Below are positions 16,813 through 24,866 of a stretch of 64,000 nucleotides of DNA, piece after piece; the first letter of the stretch is position 1; the number at the start of each line of letters is the position of its first letter. This DNA is from Pseudomonas sp. MF4836 (GTDB lineage Bacteria; Pseudomonadota; Gammaproteobacteria; Pseudomonadales; Pseudomonadaceae): contig NZ_MVOL01000008.1 of assembly GCF_002018875.1 (NCBI RefSeq), positions 310,001 through 374,000 of the forward strand, in the 5' to 3' direction. The notes under the pieces were generated by a model, which was given only the letters and a program-made list of their open reading frames with translations, ran no database searches and had not been told where the DNA came from. The position numbers were made by a program, and so were the translations under genes.

Positions 16813-19377
16813 ATGCGTATAGACCGTTTAACCAGCAAATTGCAGTTGGCGCTGTCCGATTCTCAATCTTTGGCGGTCGGTCTCGATCATCCCGCGATCG
16901 AGCCGGCGCACTTGATGCAAGCATTGCTTGAGCAGCAGGGTGGTTCGATCAAACCCCTGCTGATGCAAGTGGGCTTCGACATCAACAGCCTGCGCAAGGA
17001 GTTGAGCAAAGAGCTCGACCAACTGCCGAAAATCCAAAATCCTACTGGCGACGTCAATATGTCCCAGGATCTGGCGCGTCTGCTCAATCAGGCCGATCGC
17101 CTGGCGCAGCAGAAAGGCGACCAGTTCATCTCCAGCGAGATGGTGCTGCTCGCGGCCATGGACGAGAACAGCAAGCTTGGCAAGTTGTTGCTTGGCCAGG
17201 GCGTGAGCAAAAAGGCCCTGGAAAACGCCATCAACAATCTTCGCGGCGGCGAGGCAGTCAATGACGCCAATGTCGAGGAGTCGCGCCAGGCCCTGGATAA
17301 ATACACCGTCGATCTGACCAAGCGTGCCGAAGAAGGCAAGCTCGACCCGGTAATCGGCCGTGATGACGAAATTCGCCGGACCATCCAGGTCCTGCAGCGG
17401 CGGACCAAGAACAACCCGGTGCTGATCGGTGAGCCAGGCGTGGGTAAGACGGCAATCGCCGAGGGCCTGGCCCAGCGCATCATCAATGGTGAAGTGCCGG
17501 ACGGCCTCAAAGGCAAGCGTCTGCTCTCGCTGGATATGGGCGCGCTGATTGCCGGTGCCAAGTATCGCGGCGAGTTCGAGGAGCGCCTCAAAGGCCTGCT
17601 CAATGAGCTGTCGAAACAGGAAGGGCAGATCATTCTGTTTATCGACGAGCTGCACACCATGGTTGGCGCCGGTAAGGGCGAGGGCTCCATGGATGCGGGC
17701 AACATGCTCAAGCCGGCCCTGGCCCGTGGCGAGCTGCATTGCGTCGGCGCCACCACGCTCAACGAGTACCGCCAATATATAGAGAAGGACGCAGCCCTTG
17801 AGCGGCGCTTCCAGAAAGTACTGGTGGAAGAACCGAGCGAAGAAGACACGATCGCCATTCTGCGTGGCCTCAAGGAGCGGTATGAGGTCCACCATAAAGT
17901 GGCGATTACCGATGGTGCGATCATTGCCGCGGCCAAGCTCAGCCACCGCTACATTACTGATCGACAATTGCCGGACAAGGCCATCGACCTGATCGACGAG
18001 GCCGCCAGCCGCATCCGCATGGAGATCGACTCCAAGCCGGAAGTGCTGGACCGTCTGGAGCGGCGCTTGATTCAGCTCAAGGTTGAGTCCCAGGCGTTGA
18101 AGAAAGAAGACGACGAAGCCGCGATCAAGCGCCTGGAGAAACTCCAGGAAGAAATCGTCCGGCTGGAGCGCGAATACGCGGACCTGGAGGAGATCTGGAC
18201 CTCGGAGAAAGCCGAAGTGCAGGGTTCGGCGCAGATCCAGCAGAAGATCGAGCAGTCGCGTCAGGAGTTGGAAGCCGCACGCCGTAAGGGTGACCTGAAT
18301 CGCATGGCCGAGTTGCAGTACGGGGTCATCCCGGACCTGGAGCGCAGCCTGCAGATGGTCGACCAGCACGGTCACAGCGAAAATCAATTGCTGCGCAGTA
18401 AGGTCACTGAGGAAGAAATCGCCGAAGTGGTTTCCAAGTGGACCGGGATTCCGGTCTCGAAAATGCTCGAAGGTGAGCGTGACAAGTTGTTGAAAATGGA
18501 AAGCCTGTTGCACCAACGTGTGATCGGCCAGAACGAAGCGGTGGTGGCAGTGGCCAACGCAGTGCGGCGTTCCCGTGCCGGGTTGTCCGACCCGAACCGG
18601 CCAAGCGGCTCGTTCATGTTCCTCGGCCCGACCGGTGTGGGTAAAACCGAGCTGTGTAAGGCCTTGGCCGAGTTCCTCTTCGATACCGAAGAGGCCATGG
18701 TGCGGATCGATATGTCCGAATTCATGGAGAAACACTCGGTCGCTCGCCTGATCGGTGCGCCACCAGGCTATGTGGGCTATGAGGAAGGCGGTTACCTGAC
18801 CGAGGCGGTACGGCGCAAGCCTTACTCGGTGATCCTCCTGGACGAGGTCGAGAAGGCCCACCCGGATGTGTTCAACGTGTTGCTGCAGGTGCTCGAAGAC
18901 GGTCGCTTGACCGACAGCCATGGCCGTACCGTGGACTTCCGCAATACGGTGATCGTCATGACCTCCAACCTGGGCTCGGCGCAGATCCAGGAACTGGTCG
19001 GTGATCGTGAAGCGCAGCGTGCAGCGGTGATGGATGCGGTGTCGACCCATTTCCGTCCGGAGTTCATCAACCGGATCGACGAAGTGGTGATCTTCGAGCC
19101 ATTGGCTCGGGATCAGATCGCTGGCATCACCCAGATCCAGATGGGCCGTCTGCGCAGCCGCCTGGCCGAGCGCGAGCTGACCTTGGAACTGAGCGACGAG
19201 GCGTTGGACAAGCTGATCGCCGTGGGTTACGACCCGGTCTATGGTGCACGGCCGTTGAAACGTGCGATCCAGCGCTGGATCGAGAACCCGCTGGCGCAGT
19301 TGATTCTCTCTGGCAGCTTCTTGCCGGGAGCAACGGTCAAGGGAACGGTGGAAAACGACGAAATCGTCTTTGCCTGA
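16813..19377 (+). CDS. clpB: ATP-dependent disaggregase ClpB
   Basis: The 854-residue AAA+ chaperone solubilises aggregated proteins with DnaK. It has an N-terminal Clp repeat domain and a first nucleotide-binding domain with GEPGVGKTA. The coiled-coil middle domain (about residues 410-530, KLQEEIVRLEREYADLEE) follows, then a second nucleotide-binding domain with GPTGVGKTE. No ClpP-binding IGL loop is evident. It starts at ATG 16813 and ends before a strong terminator. The sigma-32 promoter fits heat induction. Confidence 0.98.
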   Translation: MRIDRLTSKLQLALSDSQSLAVGLDHPAIEPAHLMQALLEQQGGSIKPLLMQVGFDINSLRKELSKELDQLPKIQNPTGDVNMSQDLARLLNQADRLAQQKGDQFISSEMVLLAAMDENSKLGKLLLGQGVSKKALENAINNLRGGEAVNDANVEESRQALDKYTVDLTKRAEEGKLDPVIGRDDEIRRTIQVLQRRTKNNPVLIGEPGVGKTAIAEGLAQRIINGEVPDGLKGKRLLSLDMGALIAGAKYRGEFEERLKGLLNELSKQEGQIILFIDELHTMVGAGKGEGSMDAGNMLKPALARGELHCVGATTLNEYRQYIEKDAALERRFQKVLVEEPSEEDTIAILRGLKERYEVHHKVAITDGAIIAAAKLSHRYITDRQLPDKAIDLIDEAASRIRMEIDSKPEVLDRLERRLIQLKVESQALKKEDDEAAIKRLEKLQEEIVRLEREYADLEEIWTSEKAEVQGSAQIQQKIEQSRQELEAARRKGDLNRMAELQYGVIPDLERSLQMVDQHGHSENQLLRSKVTEEEIAEVVSKWTGIPVSKMLEGERDKLLKMESLLHQRVIGQNEAVVAVANAVRRSRAGLSDPNRPSGSFMFLGPTGVGKTELCKALAEFLFDTEEAMVRIDMSEFMEKHSVARLIGAPPGYVGYEEGGYLTEAVRRKPYSVILLDEVEKAHPDVFNVLLQVLEDGRLTDSHGRTVDFRNTVIVMTSNLGSAQIQELVGDREAQRAAVMDAVSTHFRPEFINRIDEVVIFEPLARDQIAGITQIQMGRLRSRLAERELTLELSDEALDKLIAVGYDPVYGARPLKRAIQRWIENPLAQLILSGSFLPGATVKGTVENDEIVFA

Positions 19378-19397
19378 CCGACACGGACGTTGCTGTG

Positions 19398-19429
19398 AAA
19401 AAGGCCTCGCATTGCGAGGCCTTTTTTTT
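19398..19429 (+). terminator. Intrinsic terminator of clpB
   Basis: The perfect stem AAGGCCTCGC/GCGAGGCCTT with a three-base loop is followed by a run of eight Ts, 20 bases past the clpB stop. Confidence 0.95.
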
Positions 19430-19561
19430 CGATAGGGCGTTGAACTGAAAGGCAAAGGCTTGTAAAGTGCGCCCCGCAGTATGTCAGCCCAACGGTTCCT
19501 TCTCCCCAAGAAGAAATCTGAAACAAGTCGCAAATCATTGTCTTAAAAGCAATTTAAAGGG

Positions 19562-19589
19562 TTGACAGGGGTTTTTAAGATTGTAGAAT
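19562..19589 (+). promoter_or_regulatory. Sigma-70 promoter of the tRNA cluster
   Basis: TTGACA and TAGAAT are spaced by 16 bases and followed by the GC-rich stretch AGCGCGCC at the start-site region. Such a discriminator is typical of stringently controlled stable-RNA promoters. The rest of the gap 19430-19678 is otherwise empty: A/T-rich before the promoter and leader RNA after it. Confidence 0.8.
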
Positions 19590-19678
19590 AGCGCGCCTCA
19601 GAGACATGAACGCAGCGATGCTGACAGGGTCGAAGAGAGTGAAATACGCAGTAAATGTTGCAAATTGAAATATGTAGT

Positions 19679-19754
19679 TCCGTGATAGCTCAGTCGGTAG
19701 AGCAAATGACTGTTAATCATTGGGTCCCAGGTTCGAGTCCTGGTCACGGAGCCA
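19679..19754 (+). tRNA. tRNA-Asn (anticodon GTT)
   Basis: The 76-base cloverleaf has acceptor stem TCCGTGA/TCACGGA and D-arm AGCTCAGTCGGTAGAGC. The anticodon loop is CTGTTAA (GTT), the T-arm is GGTTCGAGTCC and CCA is encoded. It is first of four tRNA genes transcribed together. Confidence 0.98.
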
Positions 19755-19763
19755 ATTTCAAAC

Positions 19764-19840
19764 CGGGGTATAGCGCAGTCCGGTAGCGCGCCTGCTTTGG
19801 GAGCAGGATGTCAGGAGTTCGAATCCCCTTACCCCGACCA
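19764..19840 (+). tRNA. tRNA-Pro (anticodon TGG), copy 1
   Basis: The 77-base gene has acceptor stem CGGGGTA/TACCCCG, anticodon loop TTTGGGA (TGG) and an encoded CCA. It is identical to the copy at 20018-20094. Confidence 0.98.
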
Positions 19841-19845
19841 TTTTT

Positions 19846-19921
19846 GGGTCGTTAGCTCAGTTGGTAGAGCAGTTGGCTTTTAACCAATTGGTCGTAGGTT
19901 CGAATCCCACACGACCCACCA
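19846..19921 (+). tRNA. tRNA-Lys (anticodon TTT) with a T-stem mismatch
   Basis: The 76-base gene has acceptor stem GGGTCGT/ACGACCC, anticodon loop CTTTTAA (TTT) and encoded CCA. The T-arm reads GTAGG-TTCGAAT-CCCAC, leaving an A-C mismatch at the third pair of the stem. The more usual right arm for this tRNA would be CCTAC. Confidence 0.95.
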
Positions 19922-19985
19922 TTTTTGAGACCAGCTAACACTGGAATCGAATCTTAAGATCAGAGGCCAAAAGCACTGATCGAAG

Positions 19986-20015
19986 AAGGCGACTTGAATA
20001 GGTCGCCTTTTTTTT
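19986..20015 (+). terminator. Intrinsic terminator between tRNA-Lys and the second tRNA-Pro
   Basis: The stem AAGGCGAC/GTCGCCTT with an eight-base loop is followed by T8. It lies directly before the second tRNA-Pro, with only two bases between, so that copy must be reached by readthrough or another start. Confidence 0.9.
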
Positions 20016-20017
20016 AC

Positions 20018-20094
20018 CGGGGTATAGCGCAGTCCGGTAGCGCGCCTGCTTTGGGAGCAGGATGTCAGGAGTTCGAATCCCCTTACCCCGACCA
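20018..20094 (+). tRNA. tRNA-Pro (anticodon TGG), copy 2
   Basis: Sequence-identical to copy 1 at 19764-19840, including the encoded CCA. It is placed just beyond a terminator. The identity suggests a recent duplication or gene conversion. Confidence 0.97.
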
Positions 20095-20103
20095 TATTTA
20101 AAG

Positions 20104-20135
20104 TCCTCGTATCGCAAGATACGGGGATTTTTTTT
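20104..20135 (+). terminator. Intrinsic terminator after the tRNA cluster
   Basis: A ten-base-pair stem (TCCTCGTATC paired with GATACGGGGA, one G-T pair) with loop GCAA is followed by T8. Confidence 0.92.
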
Positions 20136-20167
20136 GCCTCGAATTTGCTCGCCATCTACCGGCAGGC

Positions 20168-20201
20168 AAAAAAATGCCCCGATCAGTTCGGGGCATTTTT
20201 T
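20168..20201 (-). terminator. Bidirectional terminator of ndh
   Basis: The stem ATGCCCCGA/TCGGGGCAT with loop TCAG is flanked by A-runs on the left and T-runs on the right. It can stop both the ndh transcript on the minus strand and residual tRNA readthrough. Confidence 0.92.
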
Positions 20202-20208
20202 ATGTGGA

Positions 20209-21507
20209 TCAGTGCAACTTCAACCTCGGATCCGTCCCGCGTCCAATCCGGCTGCCCAGCATCAGCATGGCGGTGCGGAATGCGCCGTAGAGCGCCATCT
20301 GGTGCATGCGGTAGAGCGAGATGTAGAACATCCGCGCCAACCAGCCTTCGAGCATGACGCTACCGGTCAGGTTGCCCATCAAGTTACCCACAGCCGAAAA
20401 GCGCGACAGCGAGATCAGTGAGCCGTAGTCGGTGTACTTGTATTCAGGCAGGGCCTTGCCTTCGATGCGCAACTTGAGCGATTTGGCCAGCAGTGAGGCC
20501 TGCTGGTGAGCCGCCTGGGCCCGCGGTGGCACGTTGCGATCGCTACCGGGTTGCGGGCAGGCCGCGCAGTCACCGAAGGCGAAGATGTTTTCATCGCGGC
20601 TGGTTTGCAGGGTCGGCAGGACTTGCAGCTGGTTGATGCGGTTGGTTTCCAGGCCGTCGATGTCCTTGAGGAACCCCGGTGCGCGGATCCCGGCAGCCCA
20701 GACTTTCAGGCTGGCGGGGATCACCTGGCCGTCGGCGGTAATCAGGCTTTCGGCGGTGACCTCGCTCACGGCAGCGTTGGTCATGACCCTGACCCCGAGT
20801 TTCTCCAGGGTTTTATGCACAGGCCCGCCGATGCGCTCCGGCAGGGCAGGCAGCACCCGTGGGCCGGCTTCGATCAGGGTGATGTGCATGTTTTCCGGCT
20901 TGATCTTGTCCAGGCCATAGGCGGCCAGCTCGTGGGCGGCGTTGTGCAGTTCGGCGGCCAGTTCGACCCCGGTGGCGCCGGCACCTACGATCGCCACGCT
21001 GATCTGTTCAATCGCATCTGTTTGCCCTGCGTGGGCGCGCAGGTAGTGGTTGAGCAATTGCTGGTGGAAGCGCTCTGCCTGTTTGCGGGTGTCGAGGAAC
21101 AGGCAATGCTGGGCCGCGCCCTGGGTGCCGAAGTCATTGGTGGTGCTGCCAACGGCGATCACCAGGGTGTCGTAGCCCAGTTCCCGGGCAGGCAGCAGCT
21201 CTACGCCACTTTCATCGTAGGTGGCGGCCAGCTGGATTCTCTTGCGCTCGCGGTCGAGCCCGCTCATGCGGCCCAGCTGGAACTCGAAGTGGTTCCATTT
21301 GGCTTGGGCAACATAGTTGAGTTCATCTTCGGAGGAGTTCAGGGAGCCGGCGGCCACTTCATGTAGCAACGGTTTCCAGATGTGGGTGAGGTTGGCGTCG
21401 ACCAGCATTACGCTGGCGGTGCCGCGCTTGCCCAGAGTCTTACCCAGGCGGGTAGCCAACTCCAGGCCGCCGGCGCCGCCGCCGACGATAACAATACGAT
21501 GGGTCAT
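20209..21507 (-). CDS. ndh: Type II NADH dehydrogenase (NDH-2)
   Basis: The 432-residue single-subunit flavoprotein oxidises NADH and reduces quinone without proton pumping. The FAD-binding motif IVIVGGGAGGLELATRLG is at the N-terminus. A second nucleotide motif, VAIVGAGATGVELAAEL, lies near residue 165, and FAFGDCAACP near residue 305. The C-terminal amphipathic stretch fits peripheral membrane binding. The ATG at 21507 is preferred over a TTG five codons upstream. Confidence 0.96.
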   Translation of the reverse strand: MTHRIVIVGGGAGGLELATRLGKTLGKRGTASVMLVDANLTHIWKPLLHEVAAGSLNSSEDELNYVAQAKWNHFEFQLGRMSGLDRERKRIQLAATYDESGVELLPARELGYDTLVIAVGSTTNDFGTQGAAQHCLFLDTRKQAERFHQQLLNHYLRAHAGQTDAIEQISVAIVGAGATGVELAAELHNAAHELAAYGLDKIKPENMHITLIEAGPRVLPALPERIGGPVHKTLEKLGVRVMTNAAVSEVTAESLITADGQVIPASLKVWAAGIRAPGFLKDIDGLETNRINQLQVLPTLQTSRDENIFAFGDCAACPQPGSDRNVPPRAQAAHQQASLLAKSLKLRIEGKALPEYKYTDYGSLISLSRFSAVGNLMGNLTGSVMLEGWLARMFYISLYRMHQMALYGAFRTAMLMLGSRIGRGTDPRLKLH

Positions 21508-21567
21508 GGGGATATCTCGCAAGGCTAAAAGAAATCGGTGCAGTTACCCGAGCGAGCGCAAGGCAGC

Positions 21568-21741
21568 TCATAGCGTCAGGTAACTGATAAAACGGCTCAG
21601 CAGGCCCAGGCCGATGGTCACTGCCAGCACCACCACCAGGAGCATCCACGGCCGAAAGGGCCGGCGCTCGACACGGTGTTGGGTCAGTTGCAGATACTCT
21701 TCGACATGTTTTTGGTCGTCGGGGTTCAGGCGGCTGCTCAT
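21568..21741 (-). CDS. Small DUF3094-type membrane protein
   Basis: The 57-residue product begins MSSRLNPDDQKHVEEYLQL, has a basic patch (HRVERRPFRP) and a single membrane helix (WMLLVVVLAVTIGLGLLSRF). This matches a small family conserved beside ndh in pseudomonads (DUF3094). It lies on the ndh strand, about 60 bases upstream of ndh, and may be co-transcribed. The function is unknown. Codon use is like its neighbours. Confidence 0.82.
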   Translation of the reverse strand: MSSRLNPDDQKHVEEYLQLTQHRVERRPFRPWMLLVVVLAVTIGLGLLSRFISYLTL

Positions 21742-21846
21742 AAAGGCCTCGTCAGGTAGACGTTGCGAAATGTGGGGAAGCTACAGCTCCAGCCGAAGGT
21801 TTGCAGGGCCCCCGGGAACAGGTGCGTGCCGCAGGGCGCCAGGTTC

Positions 21847-22476
21847 TCACAGGCTGATCCCGACGTCGAACAGGATGCTGCGTCCCAGGTTGCTGCGTAA
21901 AAAGTCCGGTGCGTCCGGGTGGGCGAACAGGACTCGGGCGAAGGTCGGGCCGACCAGCGACAGCGAGCGCCAGCCTTGGCGCAGATACTCGGTGGGCGGC
22001 GGGAAGTGGCTGTTGAGGTCCAGCACTTCACGCTTGAGGCTGGCGAAGGCAATGATGTCCAGCTCGCCCAGGTCCATGCCGCGCTCTTTATAGTTGTGGG
22101 CTTTCTTGCGCAGGGTGGGCGCCAGGCGCAGCAGCAGTTCGCTGGCCGGAATGCGCTTGGGCTTGGCTTCGCGACGCACCAGTTGGCTCAGGGAGAATGC
22201 GCTGCGGCGCCGTTGTAGTTCGTCCCGCCATTCGTCGTTGAGGCGCCGGCCTTTATCGAGGACGAAAAACACCTCGAAGCTGGCCTCGCGAAACAATACG
22301 TCCGGTGGTTCCTGCCCGGCTGGGGTGAACTCGTCGGCGCGGTAACTGATGTTCAAGCCTTGCAGCAGGCGTTGGCAGACCCAACGCTCACGCTCCCATT
22401 TGCGGGCATTGGACAGGAACGCATTGGCTTGTTCGGCCTGAATGGTGAGCAGGCGCAAGTAATCTGAGTCATCCAT
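21847..22476 (-). CDS. DUF1780 family protein
   Basis: The 209-residue protein has no signal peptide or membrane helix and matches a Pseudomonas-wide family of unknown function (DUF1780). Charged and aromatic motifs are scattered along it (RKWERERWVCQRLLQGLNI, FEVFFVLDKGRRLNDEWRD). Context beside ndh and the DUF3094 gene is conserved in the genus. I cannot infer a role. Confidence 0.85.
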   Translation of the reverse strand: MDDSDYLRLLTIQAEQANAFLSNARKWERERWVCQRLLQGLNISYRADEFTPAGQEPPDVLFREASFEVFFVLDKGRRLNDEWRDELQRRRSAFSLSQLVRREAKPKRIPASELLLRLAPTLRKKAHNYKERGMDLGELDIIAFASLKREVLDLNSHFPPPTEYLRQGWRSLSLVGPTFARVLFAHPDAPDFLRSNLGRSILFDVGISL

Positions 22477-22593
22477 AGGCCAAGCTTAGCGTCCAAACGC
22501 CGATTGCTGAAAGGTTCGTTTGACTGGAGGGCTGCGAAGGGCGGTGTAGACTGCTGGCCTGAACAATGTGCGATGCCCAGAGGAGAGAATGCG

Positions 22594-23061
22594 GTGAAGT
22601 ATGGCGTGATGCTGTTGCTGAGTGTGCTGTGCCTGGGGGCACAGGCGACTGAAATCGGGGAGCGCCTGGCGCCCTGGACCCTGCTCGACCAGTTCGACCA
22701 ACCCTACAGCCTGGATCAGCAGACCCATACGTTGCTGGTGGCGCGCGACATGGACGCGGCCAAGCTGGTCAAGGCCGCGCTGGAAGATCGCCCCAAGGGC
22801 TATCTGGAGGCGCGACACGCGGTATTCGTCGCGGATATCCAGCGCATGCCGATGCTGATCGCGAAAATGTTCGCGGTCCCGGCCATGCGCGATTATTCCT
22901 ACCGGGTTCTGCTCGACCGCGAAGGACGAGTCGCACCGCGTTATCTCGGCGCCGAGAATAAGGTCTTGTGGTTGCAGCTCAATGAAGGGCGGCTGGTTGC
23001 GCAACGTGAGTACGCCACCGCTGCCGAACTGCGCGAGGCGCTGGAGCAACTGCAGCCATGA
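22594..23061 (+). CDS. Exported thioredoxin-fold-like hypothetical protein
   Basis: The 155-residue product starts at GTG 22594, which has a clear AGGAG site eight bases upstream. It begins with a signal peptide (VKYGVMLLLSVLCLGAQATE) and continues with a region resembling thioredoxin-like or peroxiredoxin-like folds (LLDQFDQPYSLDQQ ... RVLLDREGRVAPRYLG) but without a CxxC. It is predicted periplasmic. The start of the next gene overlaps its stop. The function is unknown. Confidence 0.75.
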   Translation: MKYGVMLLLSVLCLGAQATEIGERLAPWTLLDQFDQPYSLDQQTHTLLVARDMDAAKLVKAALEDRPKGYLEARHAVFVADIQRMPMLIAKMFAVPAMRDYSYRVLLDREGRVAPRYLGAENKVLWLQLNEGRLVAQREYATAAELREALEQLQP

Positions 23062-23747
23062 TCAGTGCGGCCGTGCTGTCGGCGCCGACCCTGGTGGTCG
23101 GCTGGCTGCTGTATGTGCCGGTGTTGATCTGGGCGATAGCGCGGTCGCCCTGGGTCGAGTTGTTCTCCGACCGTCGACGTCAGCATTTGCTGTTTGGCAC
23201 GGTGTTCGCGCTGTTTATGTTGTGGCTGGTGCGCCGGGACTTCGACACCGGCGTGTCTTATCACTTTATCGGCATGACCGCCGTGACCTTGCTCCTGGAC
23301 TGGCCGCTGGCAGTGGTCGGCGGGTTGGTGGCCCAGTTGGGGCTGGTGCTGCTCGGGCGTCAGGACCTGGCCGCCATGGGGGTCAACGGGGCGTTGCTGA
23401 TTCTGTTGCCGGTGCTGGTCACCGAATGCTGCGCGATCCTCGTGGAGCGGGCGCAACCGCGTAACCCCTTTGTGTACATCTTTTGCTCCGGCTTTTTTGC
23501 TGCGGCACTCTCGGCCTTGCTGTGCCTGTTGGTCGGGCTGGGCCTGCTGTGGTTCGACGAGCGTTTTGCCATGCCTGAGTGGCTGGAGGATTTCGTCGGC
23601 TACCTTTGGCTGATCATTTTCCCCGAGGCCTTTATCAACGGCATGGTGATCAGCGCGCTGGTGGTGTTCTGCCCCGAGTGGCTGGAAACCTTCAACCGTA
23701 CCCGCTACCTCTCGGCACCGTGGAAGGACGACGATCCACGTTCTTGA
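23058..23747 (+). CDS. Energy-coupling factor transporter permease-like membrane protein (CbiM family)
   Basis: The 229-residue protein has about six hydrophobic segments. The HFIGMTAVTLLLDWPLAVVGG segment and the IIFPEAFINGMVISALVV end resemble CbiM-type membrane components of ECF/cobalt transport. It overlaps the upstream exported-protein gene by 4 bases. No other ECF component is present here, so the transport role is uncertain. Confidence 0.75.
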   Translation: MISAAVLSAPTLVVGWLLYVPVLIWAIARSPWVELFSDRRRQHLLFGTVFALFMLWLVRRDFDTGVSYHFIGMTAVTLLLDWPLAVVGGLVAQLGLVLLGRQDLAAMGVNGALLILLPVLVTECCAILVERAQPRNPFVYIFCSGFFAAALSALLCLLVGLGLLWFDERFAMPEWLEDFVGYLWLIIFPEAFINGMVISALVVFCPEWLETFNRTRYLSAPWKDDDPRS

Positions 23748-23809
23748 TCCATATCAATTACGTCGGCCAGGCGCCGTCTCATGCTCTGGAAAATTTCTGG
23801 AGTACGGTC

Positions 23810-24025
23810 ATGAGTGTCTACGAATGGGCAAGGCAGGAAATGCGCAAGAATCTGGAACAGGCCCAGGAGCAGGGCTTTGAGCCGGGCCTGAGCCTGCGCG
23901 CCCTGCTCAGCGCGGTGGTGCAGCAGAGCAAGAGCGTACGCAGTATTGAGGATCTGGCCGACGAATTGCAGTTTCTCGCGGAGAACCTCGACGACCAGCA
24001 GGATTACGGGTTTATGCGTCCTTAG
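23810..24025 (+). CDS. Small conserved protein of unknown function
   Basis: The 71-residue, largely helical acidic protein begins MSVYEWARQEMRKNLEQAQ. It has no membrane segment or known motif. It follows the permease-like gene by about 60 bases on the same strand and converges with yacG. Codon bias is normal for the neighbourhood, which supports its reality. Confidence 0.65.
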   Translation: MSVYEWARQEMRKNLEQAQEQGFEPGLSLRALLSAVVQQSKSVRSIEDLADELQFLAENLDDQQDYGFMRP

Positions 24026-24042
24026 GACGATGCAGCCGGGGT

Positions 24043-24246
24043 TCAGTGGGCGCGGGGCGGCAGGTCTTCGGAGAACAATTCGTCTTCGGCGTCCGGGCTG
24101 ACCGGAATCTTGTGTTCTTCGGACGCCCAGGCACCCAGGTCGATCAGTTTGCAACGGTCCGAGCAGAACGGCCGGTTGCTGTTCTCGGCGGTCCATTCAA
24201 CGGGGGCGCCACAGGTTGGGCATTCTACGGTCAGGGGTTGGCTCAT
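24043..24246 (-). CDS. yacG: DNA gyrase inhibitor / zinc protein YacG
   Basis: The 67-residue protein has four zinc-binding Cys, two in CPTC near residues 9-12 and two in CSDRC near residue 30. Homologues bind the GyrB C-terminal domain and inhibit gyrase. It starts in overlap with the coaE stop and ends the pilC-pilD-coaE-yacG operon. Confidence 0.95.
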   Translation of the reverse strand: MSQPLTVECPTCGAPVEWTAENSNRPFCSDRCKLIDLGAWASEEHKIPVSPDAEDELFSEDLPPRAH

Positions 24247-24866
24247 GACTGGCCTCCACGCAAAGTTAGATAAAAGTGGTGCAGGCGCTCGACCTCACTG
24301 TGCAACCAGGCAAGGTCGCGGTCGTTGGCCAGCACATCGTCGGCATGGCGCAGACGCTCTTCGCGGCTGGCCTGGGCCTTGAGAATCGCCTGGATCTGCT
24401 GTTCGCTGATCTGGTCGCGCTGCAGGGTGCGCTCGATTTGCAGCTGTTGCGGGACATCGATCACCAGCACCCGCTGAGTCATTGCCGCCTGGCCGGACTC
24501 GATCAGCAGCGGCGACACCAGGATTGCATAGGGCGATTGTGCACGCGCCAAGTGGACGACGATTTCCTCGGCGATCAACGGGTGCAGCAGGGCTTCGAGC
24601 CAGCGTCGCTGCTCCGGGACTTCAAAAATCAGCTTGCGCAGGGCGGCTCGGTCCAACTGGCCGTCAGCCTGCAGCACGCCTGCGCCGAAATGTTCAGCGA
24701 TGCGCGCCAGGGCCGGACGTCCGGGCTCCACCACCCATCGAGCGGCGTGATCGGCGTCCACGACATGGATGCCCAGGTCGATAAAATGTTGCGCCGCAGC
24801 GCTTTTGCCACTGCCGATGCCGCCGGTGAGGCCAAGAATCCAGGGTTTGGTTACAGGGTTAGTCAT
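24243..24866 (-). CDS. coaE: Dephospho-CoA kinase
   Basis: The 207-residue kinase phosphorylates dephospho-CoA, the last step of CoA synthesis. The P-loop GLTGGIGSGKS is at the N-terminus, followed by DADHAARWVV and VVSPLLIES-type motifs. The ATG at 24866 overlaps the pilD stop. The pilD-coaE-yacG order is typical of pseudomonads. Confidence 0.96.
   Translation of the reverse strand: MTNPVTKPWILGLTGGIGSGKSAAAQHFIDLGIHVVDADHAARWVVEPGRPALARIAEHFGAGVLQADGQLDRAALRKLIFEVPEQRRWLEALLHPLIAEEIVVHLARAQSPYAILVSPLLIESGQAAMTQRVLVIDVPQQLQIERTLQRDQISEQQIQAILKAQASREERLRHADDVLANDRDLAWLHSEVERLHHFYLTLRGGQS

Noticed and set aside
19930..20160. Short minus-strand frames across the tRNA cluster
   Set aside because: They read antisense to tRNA genes and terminators and reflect tRNA sequence, not protein coding.
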